Shown one piece after another: positions 41,909 to 50,997 of a stretch of DNA of 64,000 nt. Source of the stretch: Actinomyces sp. (GTDB lineage Bacteria; Actinomycetota; Actinomycetes; Actinomycetales; Actinomycetaceae); contig NZ_JAUMUL010000001.1 of NCBI RefSeq assembly GCF_030530635.1, forward strand, positions 1-64,000, in the 5' to 3' direction. Position 1 is the stretch's first letter, and the number at the start of each line of letters is the position of its first letter. The translations under genes were made by a program, and so were the position numbers. The notes beneath the pieces were generated by a model that saw only the letters and a list, made by a program, of their open reading frames with translations, was not told the DNA's origin and made no database searches.

Positions 41909-44052
41909 TGCCACACCGTCGCACACTGGACAAGGTCTCCGCCCCAGGTCTGCGCTTCCAGGGCTGGCGGCGCCTGCCGCTCGGCTCCAAGATCGCCGTC
42001 CTAGTCCTGGCCGTCATCGCCCTGATGGCGATCTTCGCCCCGCTCGTGGCCCCCTACAACCCCGGCGCCACCGGTCTGGCATCGACACAGACCGTCACCC
42101 ATGTGGAGGGCGTGGGCGACGTCGTCTCCTCCGACCCCGCCGTCGCGCCCTCCGCCGCGCACCTGTTCGGCACCGATGCCACCGGCCGCGACATCTTCTC
42201 CCGCGCCGTCTACGGGGCCCGAGTCTCCCTGGTGGTGGGCCTGAGCGCCACCGGCATCGCGCTGGCGCTGGCCGCCGTACTCGGTGCTGTGGCCGCCACC
42301 AGCCGCAAGTGGATCGGCGAGGTGGTCATGCGCGTGCTGGACGTGGTCATGTCCTTCCCCGGTATCGCGCTCGCGGCCGTGCTGGTTCTGGCCATGGCCG
42401 CCTCCGGAATGCCGATGGTGACGGTGATCATCGTCGCCACGGCGGTCGTCTACACCCCCCAACTGACCCGGGTGGTGCGCGCGAACATCCTGGCCCAGTT
42501 CGGAGAGGACTACGTGGCGGCCTCCAAGGTCATGGGGGCCCGGGTGCCCTGGATCCTGGCCAAGCACGTGGTGCGCAACTGCGTCGCACCGATCATGGTC
42601 TACGCCACCGTGCTGGTGGCCGATGCCATCGTCTTCGAGGCCTCGTTGTCCTTCATCGGCGCCGGCATCAAGGCGGTCAACACTCCCACCTGGGGCAATA
42701 TGCTCTCCGAGGGCAAGGCCCTGCTGCTGAGCGGGCACTGGTGGCCGACCTTCTTCCCGGGGTTGATGATCCTGATAACCACCCTTTGCCTGAACATCCT
42801 GTCCGAGGGGCTGACGGACGCCATGGCCGCCCCACGCATCCGGTCCCAGGTGGACGTCGAGGCCGACGAGGAGGCCATGCAGACCCAGCAGGCCTGGGAC
42901 GAGGCCGGCCACGCCGTGCGGAAGAACGCCGACGACGCTGCGGACGCCACTCCTGGCGGGCAGAAGAGTGCCCTGACCGGGGTTGTGGAGCCCGCCGCCG
43001 AGGAAGTGCCGCTGGCCGAGCGTCTGCAGGCACTGCGCACCGCCGAACTGGCCCGCCACGACCGGCTCGCCTACCCCACGCCCGAGGCCGCGCCCGTGCT
43101 GGAGGTGGAGGACCTCTCGATCGCCTTCCCCGCTCAGCACGGAGAGGTCAACATCGTCGACGGCGTGTCCTTCTCCGTGCGCCCCGGCGAGACCATGGGT
43201 CTGGTGGGGGAGTCCGGCTGCGGGAAGTCCATCACCTCCATGGCGGTCATGGGACTGCTGCCCCCCAGTGCACGCATCACCGGGCAGATCCGCTTCCAGG
43301 GCCGCAACCTGCTGGAACTGAGCCCCAAGGAGCACAACGCCCTGCGCGGCCACGAGATGAGCATGATCTACCAGGACGCCCTGTCCTCCTTGAACCCCTC
43401 CATGCTCATCCGCTCCCAGATGAAGCAGCTGACCTCGCGGGGCGGTACCCGCAGTGCCGAGGAGCTGCTCGAGCTGGTGGGTCTGGACCCGGTGCGCACG
43501 CTTAAGAGCTACCCGCACGAGCTGTCAGGCGGTCAGCGCCAACGCGTACTTATCGCCATGGCGCTCACCCGGGACCCCAGCCTGGTCATCGCCGACGAGC
43601 CCACCACCGCCCTGGATGTAACAGTCCAGAAGCAGGTCATCGACCTGCTCAACCAGCTGCGCGAGAAGCTCGGCTTCGCCATGGTCTTCGTCAGCCACGA
43701 CCTGGCCCTGGTGGCCAAGGTCGCACACCGCATCACCGTCATGTATGCCGGGCAGGTCGTCGAGCAGGCCACAACCTCCGAACTGCTGAGCAACCCAGTG
43801 CACGAGTACACCCGCGGCCTGCTCGGGGCGGTGCTGTCCATCGAGGCCGGCTCCAAGCGTCTGCACCAGGTGCGCGGAACCGTGCCCAGCCCGCAGGAGT
43901 TCGTGGTCGGTGACCGCTTCGCCCCGCGTTCGTCCCGTCCGGACGTCGGCCTGAACACCCGGCCGGCGCTTAAGCCGGTAGCCGGCGCCGCCGACCACTA
44001 CTACGCCATCACGCCCGAACTCGAGGCGATCCTCGCCCAGGAGGCCCACTGA
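41908..44052 (+). CDS. ABC transporter permease-ATPase fusion (DppC+DppD type)
   Basis: A 714-residue fusion. Residues about 20-300 form a DppC-type permease: the first helix (ALMAIFAPLVAPYNP), FGTDATGRDIFSRAVYGARVSLVVG, and the EAA loop around VAASKVMGARVPWILAKHV. A charged linker (about 305-390) joins it to an OppD/DppD ATPase with GLVGESGCGKS (about 433), LSGGQRQR (about 538), VIADEPTTALD (about 559) and the oligopeptide C-terminal extension. Sialic-acid Sat systems have a comparable permease-ATPase layout. The frame is continuous, with no frameshift, so this is a real fusion. It overlaps the genes on both sides by a few bases, indicating coupled translation. Confidence 0.93.
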   Translation: MPHRRTLDKVSAPGLRFQGWRRLPLGSKIAVLVLAVIALMAIFAPLVAPYNPGATGLASTQTVTHVEGVGDVVSSDPAVAPSAAHLFGTDATGRDIFSRAVYGARVSLVVGLSATGIALALAAVLGAVAATSRKWIGEVVMRVLDVVMSFPGIALAAVLVLAMAASGMPMVTVIIVATAVVYTPQLTRVVRANILAQFGEDYVAASKVMGARVPWILAKHVVRNCVAPIMVYATVLVADAIVFEASLSFIGAGIKAVNTPTWGNMLSEGKALLLSGHWWPTFFPGLMILITTLCLNILSEGLTDAMAAPRIRSQVDVEADEEAMQTQQAWDEAGHAVRKNADDAADATPGGQKSALTGVVEPAAEEVPLAERLQALRTAELARHDRLAYPTPEAAPVLEVEDLSIAFPAQHGEVNIVDGVSFSVRPGETMGLVGESGCGKSITSMAVMGLLPPSARITGQIRFQGRNLLELSPKEHNALRGHEMSMIYQDALSSLNPSMLIRSQMKQLTSRGGTRSAEELLELVGLDPVRTLKSYPHELSGGQRQRVLIAMALTRDPSLVIADEPTTALDVTVQKQVIDLLNQLREKLGFAMVFVSHDLALVAKVAHRITVMYAGQVVEQATTSELLSNPVHEYTRGLLGAVLSIEAGSKRLHQVRGTVPSPQEFVVGDRFAPRSSRPDVGLNTRPALKPVAGAADHYYAITPELEAILAQEAH

Positions 44053-44876
44053 TGTCCACCGACAAGTACTCCGGCTGGAATCCCGAGACCGACCCGGTAA
44101 TCGAGTTGCGCCACGCCCACGTCATCCACAAGTCCCGCACCGGCAAGCTCTTCCGGCCCGACACGGTCCACGCCGTCAACGACGTGTCCCTTACGGTCCG
44201 CCGTGGTCAGACGCTGGGGCTGGTGGGGGAGTCCGGCTGCGGGAAGTCCACCACTGCCCGCGTCATGACCGGCCTGCAGCCGCTGACCCGGGGCGAGGTC
44301 TACTTCAAGGGCCGCCGCCTCGGGCATGGTGCGGCCGATCGGCGGGCGCTGGGCCGCTCGGTGTCCGTGGTCTTCCAGGACCCGGCCACCGCCCTGAACC
44401 CGCGCATGATCGTGCACGACACGCTCATCGATCCGCTCAACGTCCACGGCATCGGCTCGCCCCGTGAGCGGGAGGCCAAGGTCCGCGACCTGCTGCACCT
44501 GGTGGGTTTGCCGCCCAGCGCCCTGGAGGTGCTGCCCCGCCAGATCTCCGGCGGCCAGCGTCAGCGGGTCGCCATCGCCCGGGCGCTGGCCCTGGACCCG
44601 GACATCATCGTCGCCGACGAACCCACCAGTGCCCTGGACGTGTCCGTGCGCGCCCAGGTCCTCAACCTGCTGCAGGACCTCAAGGCCGCCCTCGGCCTGG
44701 GGCTGGTGTTTATCAGCCACGACATCAACACGGTCCGCTACGTATCCGACTGCATCGCCGTCATGTACTTCGGGAAGATCCTGGAGCTGAACACCACCGC
44801 GGAGATCTTCGCCCACCCCGAGCAGGAGTACACCCGCACCCTGCTGGCCGCCGTGCCCTCTCTGCTCGACACCTGA
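44052..44876 (+). CDS. ABC transporter ATP-binding protein (OppF/DppF type)
   Basis: A 274-residue second ATPase. Walker A GLVGESGCGKSTTARVMTG (about residues 56-74), ISGGQRQRVAIARAL (about 165), Walker B IIVADEPTSALD (about 184-195) and H-loop SHDINTVRYV are intact. With the ATPase half of the fusion it forms an asymmetric pair. The start ATG overlaps the previous TGA. The short final segment lacks a full oligopeptide C-terminal domain. Confidence 0.93.
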   Translation: MSTDKYSGWNPETDPVIELRHAHVIHKSRTGKLFRPDTVHAVNDVSLTVRRGQTLGLVGESGCGKSTTARVMTGLQPLTRGEVYFKGRRLGHGAADRRALGRSVSVVFQDPATALNPRMIVHDTLIDPLNVHGIGSPREREAKVRDLLHLVGLPPSALEVLPRQISGGQRQRVAIARALALDPDIIVADEPTSALDVSVRAQVLNLLQDLKAALGLGLVFISHDINTVRYVSDCIAVMYFGKILELNTTAEIFAHPEQEYTRTLLAAVPSLLDT

Positions 44877-44922
44877 CCGCCCCACCGCCCGACCGCCACC
44901 CACCTATAAGGAACGTCATTAC

Positions 44923-45840
44923 ATGGACACCCGCTTCACCGGCGTCATTCCGCCGGTTGTCACCCCGTTCAAGCACGGCGAGATCGACCTGGAGTCCCTG
45001 GGTCGCGTCGTCGAGCACCTGATCTTCTCCGGCGTGCACGGTCTGTTCGTCGGCGGCTCCTCTGGGGAGGTCGCTTATCTGACCGATTCCCAGCGCGACA
45101 CCGTCACCGCGGCGGTCGTCGAGAGTGCCGACGGGCGCGTGCCCGTACTGGCCGGCGCCATCGACACCACCTCCCGCCGGGTCATCGAGCAGGCCAGGCG
45201 GGCCGAGGGCCTCGGCGTGGACGCCATCGTGGCCACCTGCCCCTTCTACGCCATCAACGACACCTCCGAAACCGCCGAGCACTTCCGCGCCATTGCGGGC
45301 GCCATCGGTGTGCCCCTGCTGGCCTACGACGTTCCCGTACGCCTGAACGGCAAGAAGCTGGATCGGGATATGCTCGTGAGCCTGGGTGCGGAGGGGGTGC
45401 TGGCCGGAGTGAAGGACTCCTCCGGCGACGACGTCGCCTTCCGCCGCCTGGTGGTCGCCAACGCGGCCGCCGGTCACCCGCTGGCCCTGCTGACCGGTCA
45501 TGAGTGTGTCGTAGACGGCATGCTGCTGTTGGGAGGCGACGGCTGCGTTCCCGGTTATGGCAATGTGGAGCCGCGCCCCTATGTGGAGATGTGGGGAGCC
45601 GCGCGCGCCGGGCGCTGGGAGGAGGTCCGTCGTATCCAGGACGGCCTGTGCGCCGGCTTCGAGATCGTCTTCGCCCCCCGCGGGCGCTCGGCGGACGCCA
45701 CCGGTATCGGCGCCTTCAAGACGGTCATGGCGGCCCAGGGAACCATCGATACCAATGAGATGGCCTTCCCGGTTCGCGCCCTGGAGGGGGCGGCCCGCGA
45801 CGACGTTCTGGCCATTGCCCGCACGCAGGGGCTGATCTGA
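44923..45840 (+). CDS. nanA: N-acetylneuraminate lyase (DHDPS/NanA family)
   Basis: A 305-residue class I aldolase that would cleave sialic acid to N-acetylmannosamine and pyruvate. The TIM barrel has GVIPPVVTPF, GLFVGGSSGEVAYLT (the GGSSGE form of the GxTGE substrate motif), AYDVPVR with the proton-relay Tyr, and GVKDSSGDD with the Schiff-base Lys. By sequence alone it could be another DHDPS-family aldolase. The linked nanK, nanE and transporter genes make NanA the best call. ATAAGGAACG gives the RBS. Confidence 0.85.
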   Translation: MDTRFTGVIPPVVTPFKHGEIDLESLGRVVEHLIFSGVHGLFVGGSSGEVAYLTDSQRDTVTAAVVESADGRVPVLAGAIDTTSRRVIEQARRAEGLGVDAIVATCPFYAINDTSETAEHFRAIAGAIGVPLLAYDVPVRLNGKKLDRDMLVSLGAEGVLAGVKDSSGDDVAFRRLVVANAAAGHPLALLTGHECVVDGMLLLGGDGCVPGYGNVEPRPYVEMWGAARAGRWEEVRRIQDGLCAGFEIVFAPRGRSADATGIGAFKTVMAAQGTIDTNEMAFPVRALEGAARDDVLAIARTQGLI

Positions 45841-45841
45841 G

Positions 45842-46867
45842 ATGACCACCGCGCCCCGCAATGCGGGGTCCCCGCACACGGCCACGCAGCTGGTGGGTGT
45901 GGATGTGGGCGGGACCAAGATCGCCGCCGCGCCGGTGGCCGCAGACGGGAGACTGCTGGGGCCGGTTCGCCAGATGCCCACGCCCGCTCATTGCGGCCCG
46001 GATGTCATGCTTGATGCCATCGCCGAATTGATCGGCGGCGTCGTCGGAGCGGGCGGCGATTGCCCCGCGGCGAGCGCGCGGGACGGCGCGCTCGTGGTGG
46101 GCATCGGCTCGGCGGGTGTGATCGACTCCCAACGCGGCACGGTGCTGTCCGCCACCGACGCCATCTCCGCATGGAGCGGCACCGACATCGCCAAAGGCGT
46201 GGCCCGGCGCCTGGAGGCCGCTGGCCTGCACGGGCCGGACGGCGGGACGCCGCCGGTCTACGTCGACAACGACGTCAACGCCTACGCCGCCGGCGAGGCC
46301 TGGATCGGGGCCGGAGCGGGCGCGAGCGGCGCGCTGGTAGTGGCTGTTGGCACCGGGGTGGGCGGGGCGGTGATTCTGGATGGACGCGTGCACCACGGCG
46401 CGCACTTCCTGGCCGGTGAGATGGGACATATGCCCGCCGCCCTGGCTGCGGGGGAGCGGTGCACCTGCGGGCGGCCCGGGCACCTCGAGGCGGTGGCCGC
46501 CGGTCCGCAGATCGCCCGCCGCTACCGGGAGGCCACCGGTGCTCAGGACGTCACCGACGCCCTGACGGTGGAACACCTGGCAGTCGCCGGAGACCCCGCG
46601 GCCCGTCGGCTGTACCGTGAGGCCGCCATCGCCCTCGGGCAGGCGATCGCCGGCGTCGTCACCGTGCTCGACCCCGAGCGGGTGATCATCTCCGGTGGCC
46701 TGTCCCGCGCCGGTCGGCTGTGGTGGGAGCCGCTGCGCGAGACCGTGCGCCAGGAACTGGTCGCCCCGGTGGCGGATGCGCTCGAGTTGCGACCCGCCGT
46801 CCTGGGCACGACCGCGCCAATCGTCGGCGCCGCCCACGAGGCCGCCCTGCGCCACGCAGACGGTTGA
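45842..46867 (+). CDS. nanK: N-acetylmannosamine kinase (ROK family)
   Basis: A 341-residue ROK sugar kinase that would phosphorylate ManNAc to ManNAc-6-P. It has the phosphate-binding DVGGTKIAAAPV, ASP motif VDNDVNAYAAGEAWIG, the GTGVGGAVILDG loop, and the zinc motif CTCGRPGHLE (the usual CxCGxxGC has His in place of the last Cys). The HGAHFLAGEMGH region carries the zinc histidine. It begins 1 base after the nanA stop. Sugar preference is inferred from the operon. Confidence 0.87.
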   Translation: MTTAPRNAGSPHTATQLVGVDVGGTKIAAAPVAADGRLLGPVRQMPTPAHCGPDVMLDAIAELIGGVVGAGGDCPAASARDGALVVGIGSAGVIDSQRGTVLSATDAISAWSGTDIAKGVARRLEAAGLHGPDGGTPPVYVDNDVNAYAAGEAWIGAGAGASGALVVAVGTGVGGAVILDGRVHHGAHFLAGEMGHMPAALAAGERCTCGRPGHLEAVAAGPQIARRYREATGAQDVTDALTVEHLAVAGDPAARRLYREAAIALGQAIAGVVTVLDPERVIISGGLSRAGRLWWEPLRETVRQELVAPVADALELRPAVLGTTAPIVGAAHEAALRHADG

Positions 46868-46912
46868 GAGATTGCCGCCGCCATGAACCGCATCCCCACT
46901 AAGGAGGCATCC

Positions 46913-47602
46913 GTGTCCACCCTAGATCCGCTACTCGAACGCCTGCGCGGAGGTCTGATCGTCTCGGCGCAGGCATACCCCGGTGAGCCCATGCGCGACC
47001 CGCGCACCATGGACCAGATCGCCCAGGCCTGCGTGGCCGGCGGCGCCGACGGTATACGCGCCCAGGGCCTGGCAGACCTGAACCTGATCACCCAGCACGT
47101 GGACGTGCCGGTCATCGGCCTGTGGAAGGACGGCCATGAGGGCGTGTTCATCACCCCCACCCTCACCCATGCGATCGCGGTGGCCGCCACCGGCGCCGGG
47201 ATCGTCGCCCTGGACGGCACCCGCAGGCCCCGGCCGGACGGGCTCAGCCTGGCGCAGACGATCACCGAGTTGAAGGCGGCCCGCCCGGGTGTACTGGTCA
47301 TGGCGGACTGCGGCAGCCTGGACGATGCGCGCGCCGCCCAGGACGCCGGCGCAGACATTCTGGGGACCACCCTGGCCGGTTACACCGGTGAGCGGCCCAG
47401 GACCGCGGGGCCCGACGTCGAGCTGATCGACCAGATTGCGCCGATCGCCCGGGTGCCGCTCATCGTGGAGGGCCGGGTACACACCCCCGGCCAGGCCGCG
47501 CTGGCCATGGACCACGGAGCCTTCGCCGTCGTGGTCGGCACCGCCATTACTCATCCGGCGACCATCACCTCGTGGTTCGTCGACGCCGTCGCCGAGAAGT
47601 GA
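46913..47602 (+). CDS. nanE: N-acetylmannosamine-6-phosphate 2-epimerase
   Basis: A 229-residue TIM-barrel enzyme that converts ManNAc-6-P to GlcNAc-6-P, the last dedicated step of sialic-acid breakdown. It shows LRGGLIVSAQAYPGEPMRDPRTM near the N-terminus, GADGIRAQG, VPVIGLWKDGH with the catalytic Lys, VALDGTRRPRP and VMADCGS, and the phosphate-binding EGRVHTPGQAALAMDHGAFAVVVGTAI (given here in part as EGRVHTP and VVGTAIT). GTG 46913 follows AAGGAGG by 5 bases; an earlier ATG at 46883 is less likely. Confidence 0.93.
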   Translation: MSTLDPLLERLRGGLIVSAQAYPGEPMRDPRTMDQIAQACVAGGADGIRAQGLADLNLITQHVDVPVIGLWKDGHEGVFITPTLTHAIAVAATGAGIVALDGTRRPRPDGLSLAQTITELKAARPGVLVMADCGSLDDARAAQDAGADILGTTLAGYTGERPRTAGPDVELIDQIAPIARVPLIVEGRVHTPGQAALAMDHGAFAVVVGTAITHPATITSWFVDAVAEK

Positions 47603-47800
47603 CGGGAATGGTGGGGTCAATGTTGCGAATGTGCTCGATGTGTTTGATGTGAGCCACAAAATGGTACGCCACGCCGAGGAAAACGCCGTCGTATCTGACA
47701 AATCGCCCCATTTATGCATAGCGTTACGGCCAGCGGCACCGCTCTGGGGTGCCCAGCCGTCTTCAAGACGTACGACAATCACCTACCGAGAGGCAGTTAC

Positions 47801-48085
47801 ATGTCAATCAACCGCACCGAGCTCATCGCCGCCATTGCCGAGAAGGCCGGTCTGACCAAGACCGACGCCGACGCCTTCCTCGGCGCCTTCCAGGACGTTC
47901 TCGTCGAGAACGTCGCCAATGGTGAGGCCGTTAAGATCACGGGGCTGATGGGTGTCGAGCGCGTCGAGCGCGCCGCTCGTACCGGCCGCAACCCCCGCAC
48001 CGGTGAGGAGATCGAGATTCCCGCCGGCTATGGCGTGAAGCTGACCGCCGGGTCCGCCCTGAAGAAGGCCGCCTCCGGCAAGTGA
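47801..48085 (+). CDS. hup: HU-family DNA-binding protein
   Basis: A 94-residue nucleoid protein: MSINRTELIAAIAEKAGLTK, DAFLGAFQDVL, then GVERVERAARTGRNPRTGEEI with the proline at the tip of the DNA-binding arm, and SALKKAA at the end. It lacks the long Lys/Pro/Ala tail of mycobacterial and streptomycete HupB, as in Actinomyces and enteric HU. It is monocistronic, with a terminator at 48147-48177. It bends and compacts DNA. Confidence 0.95.
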   Translation: MSINRTELIAAIAEKAGLTKTDADAFLGAFQDVLVENVANGEAVKITGLMGVERVERAARTGRNPRTGEEIEIPAGYGVKLTAGSALKKAASGK

Positions 48086-48146
48086 CCTCCTAGGCACGCC
48101 TGGAGCACATGGGCTCGCCGACGGCGGCCCGCGGATCCTAGTTCGT

Positions 48147-48177
48147 AAGGCGCGTCGCCCCACCGGGCGGCGCGCCT
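48147..48177 (+). terminator. Terminator hairpin after hup
   Basis: AAGGCGCG-T-CGCCC (48147-48160) pairs with GGGCG-G-CGCGCCTT (48165-48177 and neighbours), with one or two mismatches in the middle. It is about 60 bases past the hup stop and is followed by TCG only, with no long T-run. Confidence 0.65.
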
Positions 48178-48292
48178 TCGTAGCTCCCGCCGCCCGCCGC
48201 GAGCGGCACTTGTGATGCACCAAGACCGGCGGTTGATGCGCTCCGGTGCCGGATTCCTCCTGGCGGATGACCCGGAACAGGCGCGAGTCCAA

Positions 48293-48298
48293 TATGCT
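48293..48298 (+). promoter_or_regulatory. TATGCT -10 box of the ABC exporter operon
   Basis: TATGCT ends 6 bases before the ATG at 48305. No SD is present. Confidence 0.5.
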
Positions 48299-48304
48299 CG
48301 CATC

Positions 48305-49129
48305 ATGACCGTCCCGTCACCGTCCCCATCACCGCCAGTGCAGCCGGAAGCGCCGGCCATCCCTGGTCCCCGTCCCGCCCTGGTCCTCGATTCCCTGGCT
48401 AAGGCCTTCGGCCGGAAGACAGCCGTCAACCTGTTGTCCCTGTCCGTCCCCGTGGGTAGCGTCTACGGCATGGTCGGCCCGAACGGCGCCGGTAAGACCA
48501 CCACCCTGTCCATGGCCACCGGGCTGCTGGTGCCCGACGCCGGGCGCGCGCTGGTGCACGGGGTGGACGTGTGGGCAGATCCGCGCCGCGCGAAGGTGCT
48601 GCTCGGCGTCCTGCCCGACGGATTGCGCACCTTCGATCGCCTGAGCGGACTCGAACTGGTCACCTATTCCGGTCTGCTGCGCGGCCTGGACCGTGACGTC
48701 GTCGTCCCTCGTGCCACCCAGCTCCTGCATGTCCTGGACCTATGGGATGCGGGCACCACACTGGTGGCCGACTACTCCGCCGGCATGCGCAAAAAAGTGC
48801 ATCTGGCCTGCGCTCTGGTCCACTCGCCCAGCGTGCTGGTGCTGGACGAGCCCTTCGAGGCCGTCGATCCCATCTCCGCCAAAACGATACGGAAGATCCT
48901 CACCGACTTCGCCGCTTCTGGTGGAACCGTGGTCATCTCCAGTCACGTCATGGCCACCGTGCAGCGCCTGTGTACGCACGTGGCCATCATCGACCAGGGG
49001 CGTGTGGTGGCCGCGGGCACCACCGCCGAAGTGGCAGCGGGAGGCGACCTGGAGGACCGCTTCGCCCAACTCGTGGGAGCGCAGGCGTCGGGGGAGGAGC
49101 TGTCGTGGTTGCGACCCTCGTCCAGCTGA
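48305..49129 (+). CDS. ABC transporter ATP-binding protein (ABC-2 exporter)
   Basis: A 274-residue ATPase. A Pro/Ser-rich start is followed by LVLDSLAKAFGRKTAVNLLSL, Walker A GMVGPNGAGKTTT (about residues 57-69), the signature region YSAGMRKKVHLACAL (a divergent LSGGQ) and Walker B VLVLDEPFEAVDP (about 178-190). It pairs with the following 562-residue permease, whose GTG start lies 25 bases inside this gene. The substrate is unknown; such pairs export drugs, lipids or peptides. The leaderless start at 48305 was chosen over a 31-residue in-frame extension. Confidence 0.9.
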   Translation: MTVPSPSPSPPVQPEAPAIPGPRPALVLDSLAKAFGRKTAVNLLSLSVPVGSVYGMVGPNGAGKTTTLSMATGLLVPDAGRALVHGVDVWADPRRAKVLLGVLPDGLRTFDRLSGLELVTYSGLLRGLDRDVVVPRATQLLHVLDLWDAGTTLVADYSAGMRKKVHLACALVHSPSVLVLDEPFEAVDPISAKTIRKILTDFAASGGTVVISSHVMATVQRLCTHVAIIDQGRVVAAGTTAEVAAGGDLEDRFAQLVGAQASGEELSWLRPSSS

Positions 49130-50793
49130 GATGGCGCATTACCCTGAACCTGCTGCGCACTAATCTCTGGGCGGCGATTGGACTGTTCCTTGGCACCATC
49201 TGCTCCGTGGGGATGCTCTGGCCGCTGCTCGGCCGCGCCATCGCCCTGGGGCAGGCCGCCGCCAGTACCGCTACTGTTGTGCTCGGAGCCGTTGGTGCCG
49301 CGGTTGTGATCGGCTGGACCGTGGTGCCTCTGATTTACTCCGGCATGGACTCCACCCTGGACCCGCGCGCCATGGCCGCCTGGGCCGCACCCTCATGGCG
49401 GCTGACGGTGGGGCTGGCCGTTGCCGGCGCCTGTGGAGTTCCCGGCATCCTTACGGGCCTGGCACTGCTTGTGCCCGCCCTCACCTGGGTGGCGAACGGG
49501 AACGCGGGCGCCGCGGTCCTTGCGGTTGTGCTTGCCCCCGCCGCGCTGGCGACCTGCGTGCTGCTGGGGCGCAGCGTCGTCGTCGGTATCGGGGCCGCCT
49601 CCTCCCGGCGCGGCCGCGACCTGCTAGCCGTTGTCGGCTTCTTCATAGTGATGGGGTTTGCCCTGCTGCCCTCCCTGGTCAATAACGTCTTGGACTCAGA
49701 ACGGCTGGACCTCGGCGGTATTGCGGGAATCGCCAGGGTCCTGGGCCTGACTCCCTTCGGCTGGGCGCTGGTGGCCCCCGGGTACCTCGCCCAGGGGCAG
49801 GCGACGGCGGCGGTAGCGCTGGCTGTCGGCGCCCTGACGCTGCCCCTGGTATTGGCGCCCGTTTGGCACCGGGTTGTGGCCCGTGTCATGACCGGGCCCG
49901 CTCGCACGCGAGGACGTTCGCGTGCCTACACCGTCTCCCGCCACCCCGGGGGCGCGGAGGCTGCCGCGGTTGACGTGCTGCCGTGGCAGCGCCGCCTGGC
50001 GCATGTCAGTTCGGGCCCGACGGCGGCGGTTGCCGCGCGCTGCCTGCGCTACTGGCGCTCCGACCCCCGCTATCTGGTGCAGATGGCGACGGTTGTCATA
50101 TTCGGGGTGCTGTTCGCCTTGGCGATATCCACCAACTACGACGCGGTGGGAACGAACGTCGACTTCACCCCGGGGCAGGCGCCGGGCGTGCTGTTCATCA
50201 TCGGGCTGATCGTTGCCCTGATGTGCGGCTGGATGATTCACGACGACCTCGCCTTCGACTCCACGGCGCTGTGGACCCACGTTTCCGCGGGGCTGCCCGG
50301 GCGTAATGACCGCCTCGGGCGTGCGCTCGCGGTGGCCGTCTGGCAGCTGCCGCTACTGATCATCCTTCTCCTGGTCGGCGGCTGGTTAACCGGGAACTGG
50401 GTGCAGGTGCCCGCCTACCTGGGGGCGAGCCTGGGCGTGTACGGCGTCGCCCTGGCCTGGTCGAGTCTGACCAGCGTGCTGCTGCCCTACGAAACGAACC
50501 CGCCGGGGGAGAGCCCGATGAAGGCGCGCACCTCGGGCACCGCCTTCATCGCCGCGATCATGCAGCTTCTGGGAGTCTTCGTGATAGTGGTCGCCTGTTT
50601 GCCGGTCCTGGTGCCGCTGATCGCTGTAGTGGTGTGGGAGGGCTGGCACTGGGGCTGGCTGCTTTTGGTCGGCGGCCTATTGTGGGGTGGGGGAGCCGCC
50701 TGGGGCGGAACGATAGTGGGCGGGCGACTGCTGGACCAGCGCTACGTGCATGTACTAGCCACGATCCGCTCCTGGCCCGGACACGACGACTGA
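49105..50793 (+). CDS. ABC-2-type membrane protein
   Basis: A 562-residue polytopic protein with about 12 hydrophobic segments, starting VATLVQLRWRITLNLLRTNLWAAIGLFLG and grouped in two halves around a basic loop near residue 275 (TRGRSRAYTVSRHPGG). This is the usual form of large ABC-2 permeases in actinobacteria. The GTG at 49105 is preceded by GGGGAGGAG and overlaps the ATPase gene, so the pair is co-translated. Confidence 0.85.
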   Translation: MVATLVQLRWRITLNLLRTNLWAAIGLFLGTICSVGMLWPLLGRAIALGQAAASTATVVLGAVGAAVVIGWTVVPLIYSGMDSTLDPRAMAAWAAPSWRLTVGLAVAGACGVPGILTGLALLVPALTWVANGNAGAAVLAVVLAPAALATCVLLGRSVVVGIGAASSRRGRDLLAVVGFFIVMGFALLPSLVNNVLDSERLDLGGIAGIARVLGLTPFGWALVAPGYLAQGQATAAVALAVGALTLPLVLAPVWHRVVARVMTGPARTRGRSRAYTVSRHPGGAEAAAVDVLPWQRRLAHVSSGPTAAVAARCLRYWRSDPRYLVQMATVVIFGVLFALAISTNYDAVGTNVDFTPGQAPGVLFIIGLIVALMCGWMIHDDLAFDSTALWTHVSAGLPGRNDRLGRALAVAVWQLPLLIILLLVGGWLTGNWVQVPAYLGASLGVYGVALAWSSLTSVLLPYETNPPGESPMKARTSGTAFIAAIMQLLGVFVIVVACLPVLVPLIAVVVWEGWHWGWLLLVGGLLWGGGAAWGGTIVGGRLLDQRYVHVLATIRSWPGHDD

Positions 50794-50997
50794 CGCACCT
50801 CACCCCGGGAGCGATGCCTCGCGCCGAGACCGGCACTAACACCGGTGGCCCCTGTGGGAGAGGTCTTAAGGGCGAGCTCTTGCGATGAGTCGTTCCCTAA
50901 GGTCGTAGCATTGACGTGCGCCGTAGGCGCACCGCCCGTCGGTCTCCTGGATGGGGCCGTCAGGTCCGCTTCACCCAAGCAACATAAGGAACCAGTT

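Noticed and set aside
41793..43505. 570-residue Arg/Gly-rich open frame over the transporter genes
   Set aside because: Shadow frame of the permease-ATPase fusion, whose motifs are intact in the other frame.
41908..44052. Permease and ATPase as two genes joined by a sequencing error
   Set aside because: The frame is continuous, the linker is long and charged, and the next gene overlaps normally; a true fusion is more likely.
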